Positions 36,947-45,741 of a stretch of DNA of 53,991 nucleotides are shown in pieces. Under the pieces are notes generated by a model. It made no database searches, was not told the origin of the DNA, and saw nothing but the letters and a program-made list of their open reading frames with translations. Every line of letters starts with the position of its first letter. Position 1 is the first letter of the stretch. This DNA is from JAENVU01 sp046598395 (GTDB taxonomy: Bacteria > Actinomycetota > Acidimicrobiia > IMCC26256 > JAENVU01). Position numbers and translations under genes: made by a program. The stretch is from NCBI GenBank assembly GCA_046598395.1, contig JBKJIQ010000034.1:1-53991 (forward strand), written 5' to 3'.

Positions 36947-37447
36947 TTGGCCCGAAGAGGAATTGCACCCGAACACTGGACCTGGCGCGACGGGCCGATC
37001 GAGCCGGGGCGCTCGGTGGTCATCGACATCGACGGTGTGCTCTCCGACGCCGCAACTCGTCAGCACTACATCGAGGCACCGAGACGCGACTGGCGGGGGT
37101 TCTTCGACGCGTGCGGTGACGATCCGGTGATCGAGGAGGTTCGGGTCATGCTCGACCTGCTCGATCGTGACATCAAGGTGATCTTGCTCACTGCCCGTCC
37201 GGCCCGGGTGCACGAACTCACCGAGGCCTGGTTGCGCCGATACCAGATCCGGTGGGACGTCCTGCTCATGCGCCCGTGGGGCGACTATGAGCTCTCGCGC
37301 GATTTCAAGCAGTCGTCACTCTGGGACCTGCGGGACTTCGGTTTTCAAGTCCTGCTCGGGATCGAAGACGACCGGCGCAACGTGGAGATGCTGCGAGCGG
37401 AAGGTGTGCCCACGCTGTACCGCCACTCGGGCTACTACGACTCGTGA
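36947..37447 (+). CDS. HAD-superfamily phosphatase-like protein
   Basis: The product is 166 aa. HAD motif I is VVIDIDGVLSDA with both aspartates, motif II is ILLTARPAR with the catalytic Thr, and motif IV is LLGIEDDRRNVEMLRAEGV. This layout resembles the phosphatase domains of polynucleotide kinases, but there is no kinase domain. TTG 36947 is the only start close to acs; without it the frame loses its N-terminus. It follows acs by 5 nt, so they are probably one transcript. The substrate is unknown. Confidence 0.75.
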   Translation: MARRGIAPEHWTWRDGPIEPGRSVVIDIDGVLSDAATRQHYIEAPRRDWRGFFDACGDDPVIEEVRVMLDLLDRDIKVILLTARPARVHELTEAWLRRYQIRWDVLLMRPWGDYELSRDFKQSSLWDLRDFGFQVLLGIEDDRRNVEMLRAEGVPTLYRHSGYYDS

Positions 37448-37459
37448 CCCGCGTCAGAG

Positions 37460-37479
37460 GTTGCGCTTTCCCGCGCAAC
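37460..37479 (+). terminator. Hairpin after the HAD gene (weak terminator candidate)
   Basis: GTTGCGC at 37460-37466 and GCGCAAC at 37473-37479 form a perfect 7-bp stem with a 6-nt loop, 12 nt after the HAD stop. There is no T-tract, so termination would need another factor. It separates the acs-HAD pair from priA. Confidence 0.4.
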
Positions 37480-37578
37480 AGCCCGCTCGGTGCGGCGCGG
37501 TGCGGCGCACTCTGATCGTTGACCCCGGCGGGCTCGGACCGAGGCGGAAGCGTGGAGTCGCTCGGTAGGGTGCGGTTC

Positions 37579-38355
37579 GTGACCTTCACGTTGCTGCCCG
37601 CCGTCGATGTGGCCGACGGTCAGGCCGTCCGGCTCGTCCAGGGCGAGGCCGGAACCGAGACCACCTACGGCGCCGCGCGCGACGCGGCGCTCGCGTGGCA
37701 GGCCGGTGGCGCAGAGTGGATCCACCTCGTCGATCTCGACGCCGCGTTCGGCCATGGCTCCAACGCCGAGCTGCTCGCGGCCGTGATCGGGGAGCTGGAC
37801 GTCAGGGTGGAGTTGTCGGGCGGAATCCGCGACGACGCTTCGCTGGCGCGGGCGCTGTCCACCGGCTGCGCGCGAGTCAGCCTCGGCACGGCTGCGCTGG
37901 AGGACCCGGCATGGTGCGCCCGGGCGATTGCCGCGCACGGCGAGCGGATCGCGGTCGGCCTGGATGTACGCGTCGTCGAGGACCCAGACGGTTCTTTGCA
38001 GCACCGGCTCGCCGCCCGAGGCTGGACCCGTGAAGGCGGCGACCTTTGGGAGACCATCGCGCGGCTGGACCAGGACGGCTGCACCCGCTACATCGTTACC
38101 GACGTGAGTAAGGACGGCACGCTGCGCGGCCCCAACGTGGAGCTCTATCGGGCCGTCACTCTGGCCACCGCGGCCCCGGTCATCGCCTCCGGCGGCGTCT
38201 CCGCGATCGGTGACCTGGTCCTCTTGGCAGAGGCTGCGGCGGCGGGTGCGAACCTGGAGGGCTCGATCGTCGGCAAGGCGCTCTACGCCGGCCGATTCAC
38301 CCTGCCCGACGCGCTGGAAGCCATGCGTCGGGTCCGACCGGTCCTCGGGTGGTAG
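37579..38355 (+). CDS. priA: Phosphoribosyl isomerase A, HisA/TrpF-type
   Basis: This is a (beta-alpha)8 barrel isomerase of histidine biosynthesis; in actinobacteria the PriA form also does the TrpF step of tryptophan synthesis. The product is 258 aa. The catalytic aspartate is in LLPAVDVADGQAVRLVQGE, and the second acid lies in TDVSKDGTLRGPN. The bifunctional character is inferred from the actinobacterial context; the sequence does not prove it. GTG 37579 is chosen for the TAGGG spacing; GTG 37570 is an alternative. It stands alone, with no other his genes nearby, in front of a degraded region. Confidence 0.88.
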   Translation: MTFTLLPAVDVADGQAVRLVQGEAGTETTYGAARDAALAWQAGGAEWIHLVDLDAAFGHGSNAELLAAVIGELDVRVELSGGIRDDASLARALSTGCARVSLGTAALEDPAWCARAIAAHGERIAVGLDVRVVEDPDGSLQHRLAARGWTREGGDLWETIARLDQDGCTRYIVTDVSKDGTLRGPNVELYRAVTLATAAPVIASGGVSAIGDLVLLAEAAAAGANLEGSIVGKALYAGRFTLPDALEAMRRVRPVLGW

Positions 38356-38449
38356 AAGACTCGGCGCCGTGACGGACCGGACGTGGCCGAGCCGACGGAC
38401 GCTGGGTCGATGGCCGGTGCGGGTGCTGGCGGTTGTCGGGGGTACGACC

Positions 38450-38760
38450 GCGTCCGGAACATCACGCCCGCAGAGACCAAGACGCTGACCATCTCCGACC
38501 TGGTGACGCCCAAGCAGGGGATGAACGAGCGCCGCCGACGGTTGATCACCGTGAGCGAGAAGCACGGCGACGTCTACAAGGCGCTGCCGCCGACGTATTC
38601 GATCTTCCAGGAGACTCCGTGCACGTTCCCGAAGATCAGCGCGTTCAATTTGCCGGCCCAAGCGAGGTGGGCCGGACAACCCGATGTTCCTGATCAATCA
38701 TTGGCTCCGACCCGACGGTCCGCCGGACCCGATTGAGGCCGCGACCGTCAACTCCGACAG
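38450..38760 (+). pseudogene. Frameshifted remnant of a PI-PLC-X-like (phospholipase C) protein
   Basis: One frame reads KHGDVYKALPPTYSIFQETP then CTFPKISAFN, and a second frame continues RGGPDNPMFLINHWLRPDG then PPDPIEAATVNS. Read together they match the C-terminal half of PI-PLC X-like proteins (the IFQETP and NPMFLINHW blocks). A one-base shift near 38650 joins them. After ATVNS the expected continuation is missing, and the N-terminal catalytic part is also absent or scrambled, so this is a pseudogene fragment. The family name rests on memory of the motif pattern and should be treated as moderate. Confidence 0.5.
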
Positions 38761-39028
38761 TTCCGCCATCGCTCGCGCCACCGGGGTGACTCGCTCGGTC
38801 GATCGGGCGCTGAAGCGAGCCTTCGCCAGCGGCGAACTCACTGCCGCGCAGGTTGCCGAGTTCCGTGGGCTCCGCCGACCCCCGAAGCTGTCCGACCGGC
38901 GCGCCCAAGCGATCCTCGGCCCGGTCGCGCCGTTCATCGTTCGGCCGCCTGCCCCGACATCTTCGACCGTGAGAACCAACTCGGTCCGGAAATCGACTCG
39001 TCGACGTCCCCGTCGACCAGCTCGCCAT
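38761..39028. other. Gene-poor stretch with no recognised feature
   Basis: This 268-bp stretch follows the phospholipase-like remnant and ends at the C-terminus of the minus-strand membrane protein. A forward frame reads ALKRAFASGELTAAQVAEF but leads into the antisense of the next gene and has no recognised motif. I saw no RNA gene, strong hairpin or repeat. It is probably degraded coding DNA. Confidence 0.4.
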
Positions 39029-41446
39029 CTACACGTACTCAGCCCGCTGCAGGTACGTGAGGCTGATCCATCCGGGCAGGATCGGGATCCAGAACGTTCC
39101 GAGGCGGAAGAGAAAGACCGCTGGTACTGCGGTCGCGTTGGGCAGGCCCGCTGCGACCAAGCCGGCGATGAGGGCCGCTTCGAGGGCGCCCAGTCCACCC
39201 GGGGTCGGGGCGAGTGTGGCGACAGCTGCCGCCACGAGATAGATCGCGCCCACCTGCGCAAAGCTCAGGCCGGAACCGCCGAATGCCTCGATCGAAAAGA
39301 CGAGGGCGATGAGAAAACTCAGGGTGACGAGCGCGGAGCCGCCGAACAACAGCGCCACCTTGGTGGGGTGTGCCATGGTGCGCCCGATTCCGCCGAACGC
39401 CCGACCCAGCACGGGAAGAACGCGGCCGATGATCTGGTGGCGTACCGCGGGGATGGCGAAGCTGATCGCGGCGAAGAGGGCCACGGCCGCGAGGCCGTAG
39501 AGCGCGATCGCCGGATCCGGAAGCGAGATTGCCCCGAACGCGTCGCGCCCGGCCCAGACCGCGAAGGTCACGAGCAAAATCACGTGCATGATGACGCCGG
39601 CGACAAAGTTGAGCCCGACGCTGGACACGGCCACGGGCGGGTCGACACCGGCCTTCTGGACGAACCGAGTGTTCAACGCCATCCCACCGATTCCGGCAGG
39701 CGCCAGTTTGCCGGCGAAGCCCGCCGCGACCTGGGCCAGGAAGGTGGGAACCGATGGAAGCCGGCGCGTCACCGAACCCATCACGGCCAGCGCGGCCCCC
39801 ACGAAGCTGAGCGTCGCCATGATCAGCACGGGCACAAACCAGAACCAGTTGGCATCGCGGACTTGGGCGATGATGCCGCTGACGTTAGCGAACTGCGGGA
39901 TGAGGAAGTACGTCGCGAGTGCGAGGGTGGCAAGGGTGAACAGGCGCCGCCGGTTGAACCGCTCGAGCTGCGCGAGTTCGGGCTCGGCGACTGCGCAGCG
40001 TGCTTGGACCAGGTGGCGGAGATCGACGAGCAGATCGCCGTGATCCTTGAGCGCAGCCTTGGTCGCACCGGCGAGCGCGCCCGGCTGGAGGAGAGGAAGC
40101 GCGACACTGAGTGCTTCCACGCTCAGGACCTGGAGCGCGGTGTCGACTGCACGTTGGGCGCCGATCGTGAGGGCGACGGACACCAACATCTGTGCGATAT
40201 CAGCGGCGAGAGCCTGATCGTCGGCGGCGACCTCGCTGAACCCGAAGTTCACGATCCAGGGTCCACCGTCGGGATCCGCGTACAGGTTGCCGCGGCGCAG
40301 GTCGCGATGCGCGATGCCGTTCTGCTGCAACGTCGCCACCTGTCGCCAGAACTCCACGAGGAAATCGTCCGTGAGCGCGGTGGCGGGGAGTTGGTCGAGG
40401 GACGTGCCGTCGATCACGGCGTAGGCCAGGAGCATCGACTCGTCGCCCACGGCCGCGACGGCCTGGATTTGCGGCGTCCGCACGCCCGCGTTGGCGGCGA
40501 GGAGCCCCACCAGCGCTTCGTGTTCGACACTGCGGCGCAGACTCGAGAAGGGCCGGTCGTCGCCGACGTTCTTCAACCGAACGAAGCGGTAGGCGCGGAA
40601 GAGCAGATCTGCGGACCGTTCCTCGGGGCTGCGGACTTTGACGAACGCACGGGAGCCGTCGGACAGCGTGGCGAAATACCCCGTTGCTCGGCGGTCTTCA
40701 TCCGGCGCGCGGGTGAGCGCGTTGGCCGCGAGTCCGCTGGCGTGCAGCGCGCCGAGGACAGTGCTGACCATCGGCCGCTGGTCGGGCCGGCCGAAGAGCA
40801 AGAGGATGATGCAGCCCGAGGTGGCGCCTACCGCCAAACCGATGAACAGTTCCGACGGCAGATCGGAGGTCGCCACGAGCTGTACCAGCGTGAGGGACGT
40901 GATGAGCACGATGCCGGCGCGACGCCAGCGGAGCCCGACGAAGGGGCCGAGGATCACGAACGAGCCGGCGAGCTGAGCGAGGACGGTGGGGGTGACTGCA
41001 CTCACATGGAGTCCGGCGCGGTCGATGACCTCGCTCATGATCGTCGGCAGCTTGCCGCGGTCGAGAACCGTCAGCGCACCCGTGAGCAGCAACCCGGTGA
41101 CGATGTTGCCGGCGAGCACGTAGCCGAGCAGGCGATACCGGCGGGTGATGAAGGCCGGGATAAAGACTGCGAGCGTTACGACCGCGACGACGACCCGGGC
41201 CGCACTGGCGACGACGCGCTCCGCGGCCGGCGATACGAAGCTGAAGAGCGCCAGGATGTCGCGCTCGACGCCGAAGAACGTCTCCTGGGCGCCACGTGCG
41301 ATCGCGAGTAGCAGGAGCGTGACCGCCGCGAATGCGGTCAGCCGGATGAGGTCGCTCGCGGAGCGGACGTAACCGACGATCTCCTCGGCGGGCTCGGCGC
41401 CCAGCATCCCCGCGCTTTCGCCCGCGGGTCCGTGACGTGTCGCCAT
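39029..41446 (-). CDS. Lysylphosphatidylglycerol synthase-type flippase domain fused to a kinase-like domain
   Basis: The product is 805 aa. About residues 30-240 hold several hydrophobic segments; about 250-470 is a protein-kinase-like (phosphotransferase fold) domain with HRDLRRGNLYAD; about 490-790 is a polytopic LPG_synthase_TM/UPF0104 domain ending APTPGGLGALEAALIAGLVA. The kinase-like domain lacks the metal-binding Asp: where DFG is expected the sequence is WIVNFGF, so catalysis is doubtful. It starts 22 nt after the yajQ stop and is probably in one operon with it. Lipid or cell-wall-precursor transport is inferred for the family only. Confidence 0.8.
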   Translation of the reverse strand: MATRHGPAGESAGMLGAEPAEEIVGYVRSASDLIRLTAFAAVTLLLLAIARGAQETFFGVERDILALFSFVSPAAERVVASAARVVVAVVTLAVFIPAFITRRYRLLGYVLAGNIVTGLLLTGALTVLDRGKLPTIMSEVIDRAGLHVSAVTPTVLAQLAGSFVILGPFVGLRWRRAGIVLITSLTLVQLVATSDLPSELFIGLAVGATSGCIILLLFGRPDQRPMVSTVLGALHASGLAANALTRAPDEDRRATGYFATLSDGSRAFVKVRSPEERSADLLFRAYRFVRLKNVGDDRPFSSLRRSVEHEALVGLLAANAGVRTPQIQAVAAVGDESMLLAYAVIDGTSLDQLPATALTDDFLVEFWRQVATLQQNGIAHRDLRRGNLYADPDGGPWIVNFGFSEVAADDQALAADIAQMLVSVALTIGAQRAVDTALQVLSVEALSVALPLLQPGALAGATKAALKDHGDLLVDLRHLVQARCAVAEPELAQLERFNRRRLFTLATLALATYFLIPQFANVSGIIAQVRDANWFWFVPVLIMATLSFVGAALAVMGSVTRRLPSVPTFLAQVAAGFAGKLAPAGIGGMALNTRFVQKAGVDPPVAVSSVGLNFVAGVIMHVILLVTFAVWAGRDAFGAISLPDPAIALYGLAAVALFAAISFAIPAVRHQIIGRVLPVLGRAFGGIGRTMAHPTKVALLFGGSALVTLSFLIALVFSIEAFGGSGLSFAQVGAIYLVAAAVATLAPTPGGLGALEAALIAGLVAAGLPNATAVPAVFLFRLGTFWIPILPGWISLTYLQRAEYV

Positions 41447-41468
41447 GGTGGATGGGGGCGGCGTCGCG

Positions 41469-41957
41469 TCAGTCTCGGAAGTTGGTGAACTGCAGCGGGA
41501 GATCGAAGTCCTTCTCCTTGAGCGCGGCGATCACGCCCTGAAGGTCATCACGTTTCTTGCCGTTGACGCGGAGCTGGTCGCCCTGGATCTGGTGCTGGAT
41601 GCCCTTGAGGCCCAATCCCTTGATGAACTTGCCGACTTCTCGGGCTTTGTCGTCGGTGATGCCCACGCGCAGGGTGACGGTCTGGCGCACGGTGCCCTTG
41701 GTCGCTTCCTCGATCGCCCCGAAATCGAGGGCCTTGAGGGAGACCTGGCGCTTGACCATTTTCTCTTCGAGCACTTGGGTGAGCGCGCTCAGCCGCGGCT
41801 CGGATTCGGTGTGGATCTCGATCGTCTTCTCCTTGAGCTCCACCGAACTGTCGGTGCCCTTGAAGTCGAAGCGCTGCGAGATTTCCCGAGCCGTCTGGTC
41901 GACCGCGTTGCGAACCTCCTGCATGTCGAGCTCGGAGACAACATCGAAGCTGGGCAT
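41469..41957 (-). CDS. YajQ-family cyclic di-GMP/nucleotide-binding protein
   Basis: The product is 162 aa, the standard length, and starts MPSFDVVSELDMQEVRNAVD. Other conserved stretches are EISQRFDFKGTDSS, RQVSLKALDFGAIEEAT and HQIQGDQLRVNGKKRDDLQ. Family members bind nucleotides, in some cases cyclic di-GMP, but the role here is unknown. ATG 41957 is chosen because the longer upstream frame (to 42032) overlaps the tRNA-Tyr and lacks family similarity. It is upstream of, and probably cotranscribed with, the LPG synthase-type gene. Confidence 0.93.
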   Translation of the reverse strand: MPSFDVVSELDMQEVRNAVDQTAREISQRFDFKGTDSSVELKEKTIEIHTESEPRLSALTQVLEEKMVKRQVSLKALDFGAIEEATKGTVRQTVTLRVGITDDKAREVGKFIKGLGLKGIQHQIQGDQLRVNGKKRDDLQGVIAALKEKDFDLPLQFTNFRD

Positions 41958-42010
41958 AGCGCGAAAACTCCCTGGGGGGCTGCGGGATGACGGCTTGCTA
42001 CTGTACGCCC

Positions 42011-42094
42011 GGGTCCGTACCCGAGAGGCCAAAGGGATCTGGCTGTAATCCAGATGCGCAAGCTACGGGGGTTCGAATCCCTCCGGGCCCACCA
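42011..42094 (+). tRNA. tRNA-Tyr (GTA)
   Basis: The acceptor strands are GGGTCCG (42011-42017) and CGGGCCC (42084-42090) with one GU pair. The anticodon loop CTGTAAT in stem TCTGG/CCAGA gives anticodon GTA. The T-arm (42067-42083) has loop TTCGAAT. A long variable arm is present, as expected for a class II tRNA. Unusually among the tRNAs here, ACCA is encoded at 42091-42094. Confidence 0.93.
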
Positions 42095-42333
42095 TATAAA
42101 CATCGAGAGCAACGCCTCGCGCGAGTCGGCGCGGCTGAACCCATGGGCACGAAGAGTGGTAATTCCGCGCGCGGATTGTGAGATTCTCGCCGTGCACCCA
42201 TTCGCAACATCAGAAACTTAAGCCACTCTGGCGCTCAAGAGCCTCAACTGTTACCTTCGAATCGGATCGGAATCACGCAGGCACGCGTCGCTCACTCCGT
42301 GGGACCTCGTTCTCCGATCGGGAAGGTGCTCCC

Positions 42334-44100
42334 ATGGGGCTTCGACGGAATCTCGAAATGCTCAGGCGGAAAACGTGGACGGTCATCGCGTTCTGCGTAG
42401 TGGTCGGTGCACTCGTGGGTGCGATGGTCGGTGGCTTCTCTGGCGTCCGTGCGTCCACTTATTCGGCGAACGCTCGCGTGATGCTTCGCCTCGATGATCC
42501 GGCCGAGCTGCTCAACCCGCTTGCAGCGGGGGCGACTGATACGAGCGCCGCACGCGATGTCACGGCCCAACTCGACGTCGTGAAGGGCGCGGAGGTGACG
42601 CGCCAAGCTGCGGCGCACGTCCCAGGCATCACGGTTGTTGCGCTGCGCGACGCGGTGTCGGTTCACCGCGTTGGTACCGATGCTCTGATCGAAATTACCG
42701 GAACGAGCCCGAGCCGGATTCGCTCGGCTCGAATCGCGAATGCAATTGCGCGCGCCTACGTGGATATGCGCCTCGCTGCCACCGTCGCCTCGTTGCAACA
42801 GGTCAAGCAGGGCGTCGATACGCAGCTGGCCAGTCTCGACGCCCGCATAGGCGAACTCGACGCCCAGGCGCGCGCGAAGCCGTCCTCGGAAGCTGCGCCC
42901 GCGCAACTCGCCGCGGCCGCGAATCAATATCAAGATCTCCAGGGCCGTCAGCAGGACCTCGAGACCATGATCGGCCTTCGGCGCAGTCCCGCGGTGCTGG
43001 TGTCGCCGGCGTCCGCACCGGACGCGACCGCGAACTCGCGTCCGGTCCGAAGCGGTCTCCTCGGCGCGCTCATTGGTTTGGTCGTTGGGATCGTCGTCGC
43101 AGCCATCCGGATGTCCCTCGATGATCGAATCCGGACCTCGGAGGAGATCGGGCGCGTGACCGGGCTTCCGGTCCTCGCCGAACTGCCGCGCGATCAACGG
43201 GCGAAGAAGGAACCGACCCGCCTCGCGGTCCTCTCCAGTCCGAGATCGGCGCTCAGTGAGGCGAGCCGCCTTCTGCGGGCGAGTATCGAACTGAGAGAAG
43301 CCGAACACCGCCGGCCGGTGCTCTTGGTCACGAGCGCAGCCACCGGCGAGGGGAAGTCGCTGGTCAGCGCCAACCTGGCCGCCGCATACGCCCTGGCTGG
43401 ATATCGGACGGTGTTGGTCGAGGGCGACATGCGGAGCCCGCGGTTGTCGACCATATTCGGCACCTATCGAGCGCCACTTGTCGCCTCCGGTGAGGCAATC
43501 AACGGCTTGTCGAGCCTCGTACGTGAGTTGATGGTTCCGGGTGCGCATCGACCGGCGTTGGAACAGGCTGCGCTATTGCGGACCGCGGTCGACAATCTGC
43601 TGTTCCTACCGGCGGGACCCGAAACCGGAAGTCCGTCCGAGCTGCTCGACTCACCCGCGATGGCGATCCTGCTCGCGGATCTCGCCAACGTTGCCGACAT
43701 CGTCATCATCGATGCCCCGCCGCTGCTTCCGGTGAGCGACGCCGCGGCACTCGCGCGGTGGTCTGACTCGGTCCTGCTCGTTGCGGCAATGGGCGAGTCA
43801 CGGAGAAGCACCCTGCGGCGGGCCCGCCAGATGCTCGCGGTGCACCCGCGAGTGCTGGGTGTGGTGGCGAACAAGATGGCGACGTCCACGCGTTACGCGC
43901 CGCATCGCCGCGGGTCCGTCGCGCACGCGCCGGTCGGAGCGCCATCGCTGGCCGTCATGCGTCCGCTCCCGGTCCCGACCCCGGAGATCGGATGCCCGGA
44001 CGCGAACGGGAATGTCTGGATCGACCTCTCCGAGGAACCCGACCGTGACGACCCGCGCGTGGGCAACGGCGCGCTCGAGGTCAGCGGGTGGCGTCGCTGA
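42334..44100 (+). CDS. Wzz/Wzc-like polysaccharide copolymerase with P-loop ATPase domain
   Basis: The product is 588 aa. The N-terminus has a membrane segment (IAFCVVVGALVGAMVGGFSG), then an extracytoplasmic coiled region (about residues 50-220), then a second membrane segment (SGLLGALIGLVVGIVVAAIR), and a C-terminal CpsD/BY-kinase-like ATPase. That domain has Walker A VTSAATGEGKSLVSANL, Walker A-prime VLVEGDMRSPRL and Walker B DIVIIDAPPLLPVSD. No tyrosine cluster is seen at the C-terminus, so autophosphorylation is uncertain. ATG 42334 follows GGAAGG by 7 nt. Its partner polysaccharide genes are not in this window. Confidence 0.85.
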   Translation: MGLRRNLEMLRRKTWTVIAFCVVVGALVGAMVGGFSGVRASTYSANARVMLRLDDPAELLNPLAAGATDTSAARDVTAQLDVVKGAEVTRQAAAHVPGITVVALRDAVSVHRVGTDALIEITGTSPSRIRSARIANAIARAYVDMRLAATVASLQQVKQGVDTQLASLDARIGELDAQARAKPSSEAAPAQLAAAANQYQDLQGRQQDLETMIGLRRSPAVLVSPASAPDATANSRPVRSGLLGALIGLVVGIVVAAIRMSLDDRIRTSEEIGRVTGLPVLAELPRDQRAKKEPTRLAVLSSPRSALSEASRLLRASIELREAEHRRPVLLVTSAATGEGKSLVSANLAAAYALAGYRTVLVEGDMRSPRLSTIFGTYRAPLVASGEAINGLSSLVRELMVPGAHRPALEQAALLRTAVDNLLFLPAGPETGSPSELLDSPAMAILLADLANVADIVIIDAPPLLPVSDAAALARWSDSVLLVAAMGESRRSTLRRARQMLAVHPRVLGVVANKMATSTRYAPHRRGSVAHAPVGAPSLAVMRPLPVPTPEIGCPDANGNVWIDLSEEPDRDDPRVGNGALEVSGWRR

Positions 44101-44116
44101 CCTGACGGTCGAGCGT

Positions 44117-44155
44117 CGCCCGCTCGGTTCGCCCGCTCGGTTCGCCCTGTCGGTG
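44117..44155. repeat. Tandem 13-bp repeat between convergent genes
   Basis: CGCCCGCTCGGTT occurs at 44117-44129 and 44130-44142, with a degenerate third copy (CGCCCTGTCGGTG) at 44143-44155. The repeat lies in the 64-bp gap between the 3' ends of the Wzz/Wzc-like gene and the SnoaL-like gene. It could have arisen by slippage; no function is evident. Confidence 0.7.
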
Positions 44156-44164
44156 TATCGAGGG

Positions 44165-44578
44165 CTATCGGATCAGGCCGAGGCCCTGCTGGCAGTGCGG
44201 GCCGCCCCAGTGCTCGACGATCTTTGCGTCGTGGATGCGCAGGATCGCGGTGCCATTGATTTCGACGGATCGACCCGTTGGCGCCAGGTCGTAGAACGGG
44301 GTACCGGTATGGGTGCCCTTCACGGTCCAGTTCGAGACGATCAGGTCGTCGTGCTCGATGAGGAGGCCGACTGTGAAGGTCATGTCCGGGAGGGCGGATT
44401 TCACCTGTTGCCACCACTCCTGTTCTTGGTCGCGTACATCGGTACCGACGCGACCCGGGTTCACACGTTCGGTGACGTGACTCACGAAGTCGTTGGACCA
44501 GAAGTCGAACACGGCTTTGCCGTCGCCCGATTCCATGGCCGCGCTGTAGTCGCCGAGCATGCGCAGGTTCTCAGACAT
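44165..44578 (-). CDS. SnoaL-like (NTF2-fold) protein
   Basis: The product is 137 aa, a small alpha-beta barrel of the SnoaL/ester-cyclase type. Visible features are DYSAAMESGDGKAVFDFWS near the N-terminus, and WWQQVKSALPDMTFTV and APTGRSVEINGTAILRIHDA further on, typical of this fold. The function of such proteins ranges from cyclases to binding proteins; no substrate can be named. ATG 44578 gives the standard length. It converges with the Wzz/Wzc-like gene. Confidence 0.75.
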   Translation of the reverse strand: MSENLRMLGDYSAAMESGDGKAVFDFWSNDFVSHVTERVNPGRVGTDVRDQEQEWWQQVKSALPDMTFTVGLLIEHDDLIVSNWTVKGTHTGTPFYDLAPTGRSVEINGTAILRIHDAKIVEHWGGPHCQQGLGLIR

Positions 44579-44620
44579 GGCCGGACTGTAGGCCCGGGGC
44601 GAAAGGGCTTGCGACCCGCC

Positions 44621-45115
44621 TCAGAGCATTCGTTGCATCACGGTGACGTCGAGCCAACGTCCGAGCTTGCGGCCCACTTCGCGTTCGGTGCCCACGATGT
44701 CGAAGCCGCAGCGCCGATGCAAGGTGATCGATGCGTCGTGCCCGCCAACGATGCGAGCAATCATGGAGTGGTATCCGTAGGACGCCGCGAGCGCGACGAG
44801 CTCGGTGAGGAGTAGGTGGCCGAGGCCATTGCCCCGCCGGGTGCCGCTCACATAGACCGAATCCTCGACGGTGGTGAAATACGCCGGTCGGTCCCGATAC
44901 GGCGAGAGCGACCCGAAACCCACGACGGCTCCGTGGTCGTCGATCGCCACGATCGCCGGGTGGCCACCGCTGTGCCCTTCGATCCATTCCACCTGATCTT
45001 CGAGGCTCCGTGCGACGAGATCGAAGGTGACCGTAGATCCGACGACCTCGACGTTGTAAATCGCCCGAATCGCCTCGGCATCGCTCGCCGCGGCGGGTCG
45101 AAGCGTGATCGGCAC
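44621..45115 (-). CDS. GNAT-family N-acetyltransferase (phosphinothricin acetyltransferase-like)
   Basis: The product is 164 aa. It starts ITLRPAAASDAEAIRAIYNV, has the acetyl-CoA-binding loop VSGTRRGNGLGHLLLTELVA, and ends with HRRCGFDIVGTEREVG. This pattern resembles the phosphinothricin/methionine-sulfoximine acetyltransferase branch, but the substrate cannot be decided from the sequence. ATG 45115 is the natural start. It lies upstream of the SnoaL-like gene on the same strand. Confidence 0.85.
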   Translation of the reverse strand: MPITLRPAAASDAEAIRAIYNVEVVGSTVTFDLVARSLEDQVEWIEGHSGGHPAIVAIDDHGAVVGFGSLSPYRDRPAYFTTVEDSVYVSGTRRGNGLGHLLLTELVALAASYGYHSMIARIVGGHDASITLHRRCGFDIVGTEREVGRKLGRWLDVTVMQRML

Positions 45116-45191
45116 CCCCGGACGGTATCTGCTGGGCGTCGGGTTGCTAGTCTCGTTGGGCTCCGCTCCGTCTCAACGGTCCGGAGGGTTC

Positions 45192-45263
<72 letters not shown>

Positions 45264-45339
45264 CCGGCGATGTTGTCGGGATCCGCAGGGATCGCCGTCT
45301 GCGACGTCGACCCGCAGGCACAATCACACGTGCCCACCC

Positions 45340-45413
45340 GGCGGGATAGCTCAGCTGGTCAGAGCGCACGGCTCATAATCGTGAGGTCGCGGGTTCGATC
45401 CCCGCTCCCGCTA
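45340..45413 (+). tRNA. tRNA-Met (CAT)
   Basis: Acceptor strands GGCGGGA and TCCCGCT pair with one GU at the end. The anticodon loop CTCATAA in stem CACGG/TCGTG gives CAT. The T-arm is GCGGG/CCCGC with loop TTCGATC. The first acceptor pair (G-T) forms, unlike the mismatched first pair of initiators, so it is probably the elongator. CCA is not encoded. Confidence 0.9.
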
Positions 45414-45480
45414 CACATTCTGTAACAACTTGCGACCACCGAGGCACACGCCGCGGGGTCGGTGATGAAAGAAGAACAAG

Positions 45481-45642
45481 ATGGCGTCCGATAAGCGGAT
45501 CAAGGTGACCCTCGCCTGCGAAGACTGCAAGCGACGGAACTACATCACCAAGAAGAACAAGAACAACGACCGCGAGCGGATCTCGATGAAGAAGTACTGC
45601 CGCTTCGACCGTCGCCACACGGTGCACAAGGAGACTCGCTAA
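45481..45642 (+). CDS. rpmG: 50S ribosomal protein L33
   Basis: The product is 53 aa, the usual L33 size. It begins MASDKRIKVTLACEDCKRRN and has YITKKNKNNDRERI and KYCRFDRRHTVHKETR. Zinc ligands appear as one CxxC pair (residues 13 and 16) with only one cysteine later (KYC), so this is an incomplete C-plus form. ATG 45481 follows GAAAGAAGAACAAG. It is the first protein gene of the translation cluster and lies between tRNA-Met and an ECF sigma gene. Confidence 0.93.
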   Translation: MASDKRIKVTLACEDCKRRNYITKKNKNNDRERISMKKYCRFDRRHTVHKETR

Positions 45643-45741
45643 CCCGCGTCCTTGTTGAGTGTCACCACGACCGTCCGTGTCCGACGTAACCTCGGGACGC
45701 GTGCTTGGGTCTGATTCCCGCTCGAAATGGAGCGATGTGTG

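Noticed and set aside
38684..41311. Forward frame of about 875 codons opposite the LPG synthase-type gene
   Set aside because: It is antisense to a protein with clear membrane and kinase-like motifs, and its translation is polar and compositionally odd.
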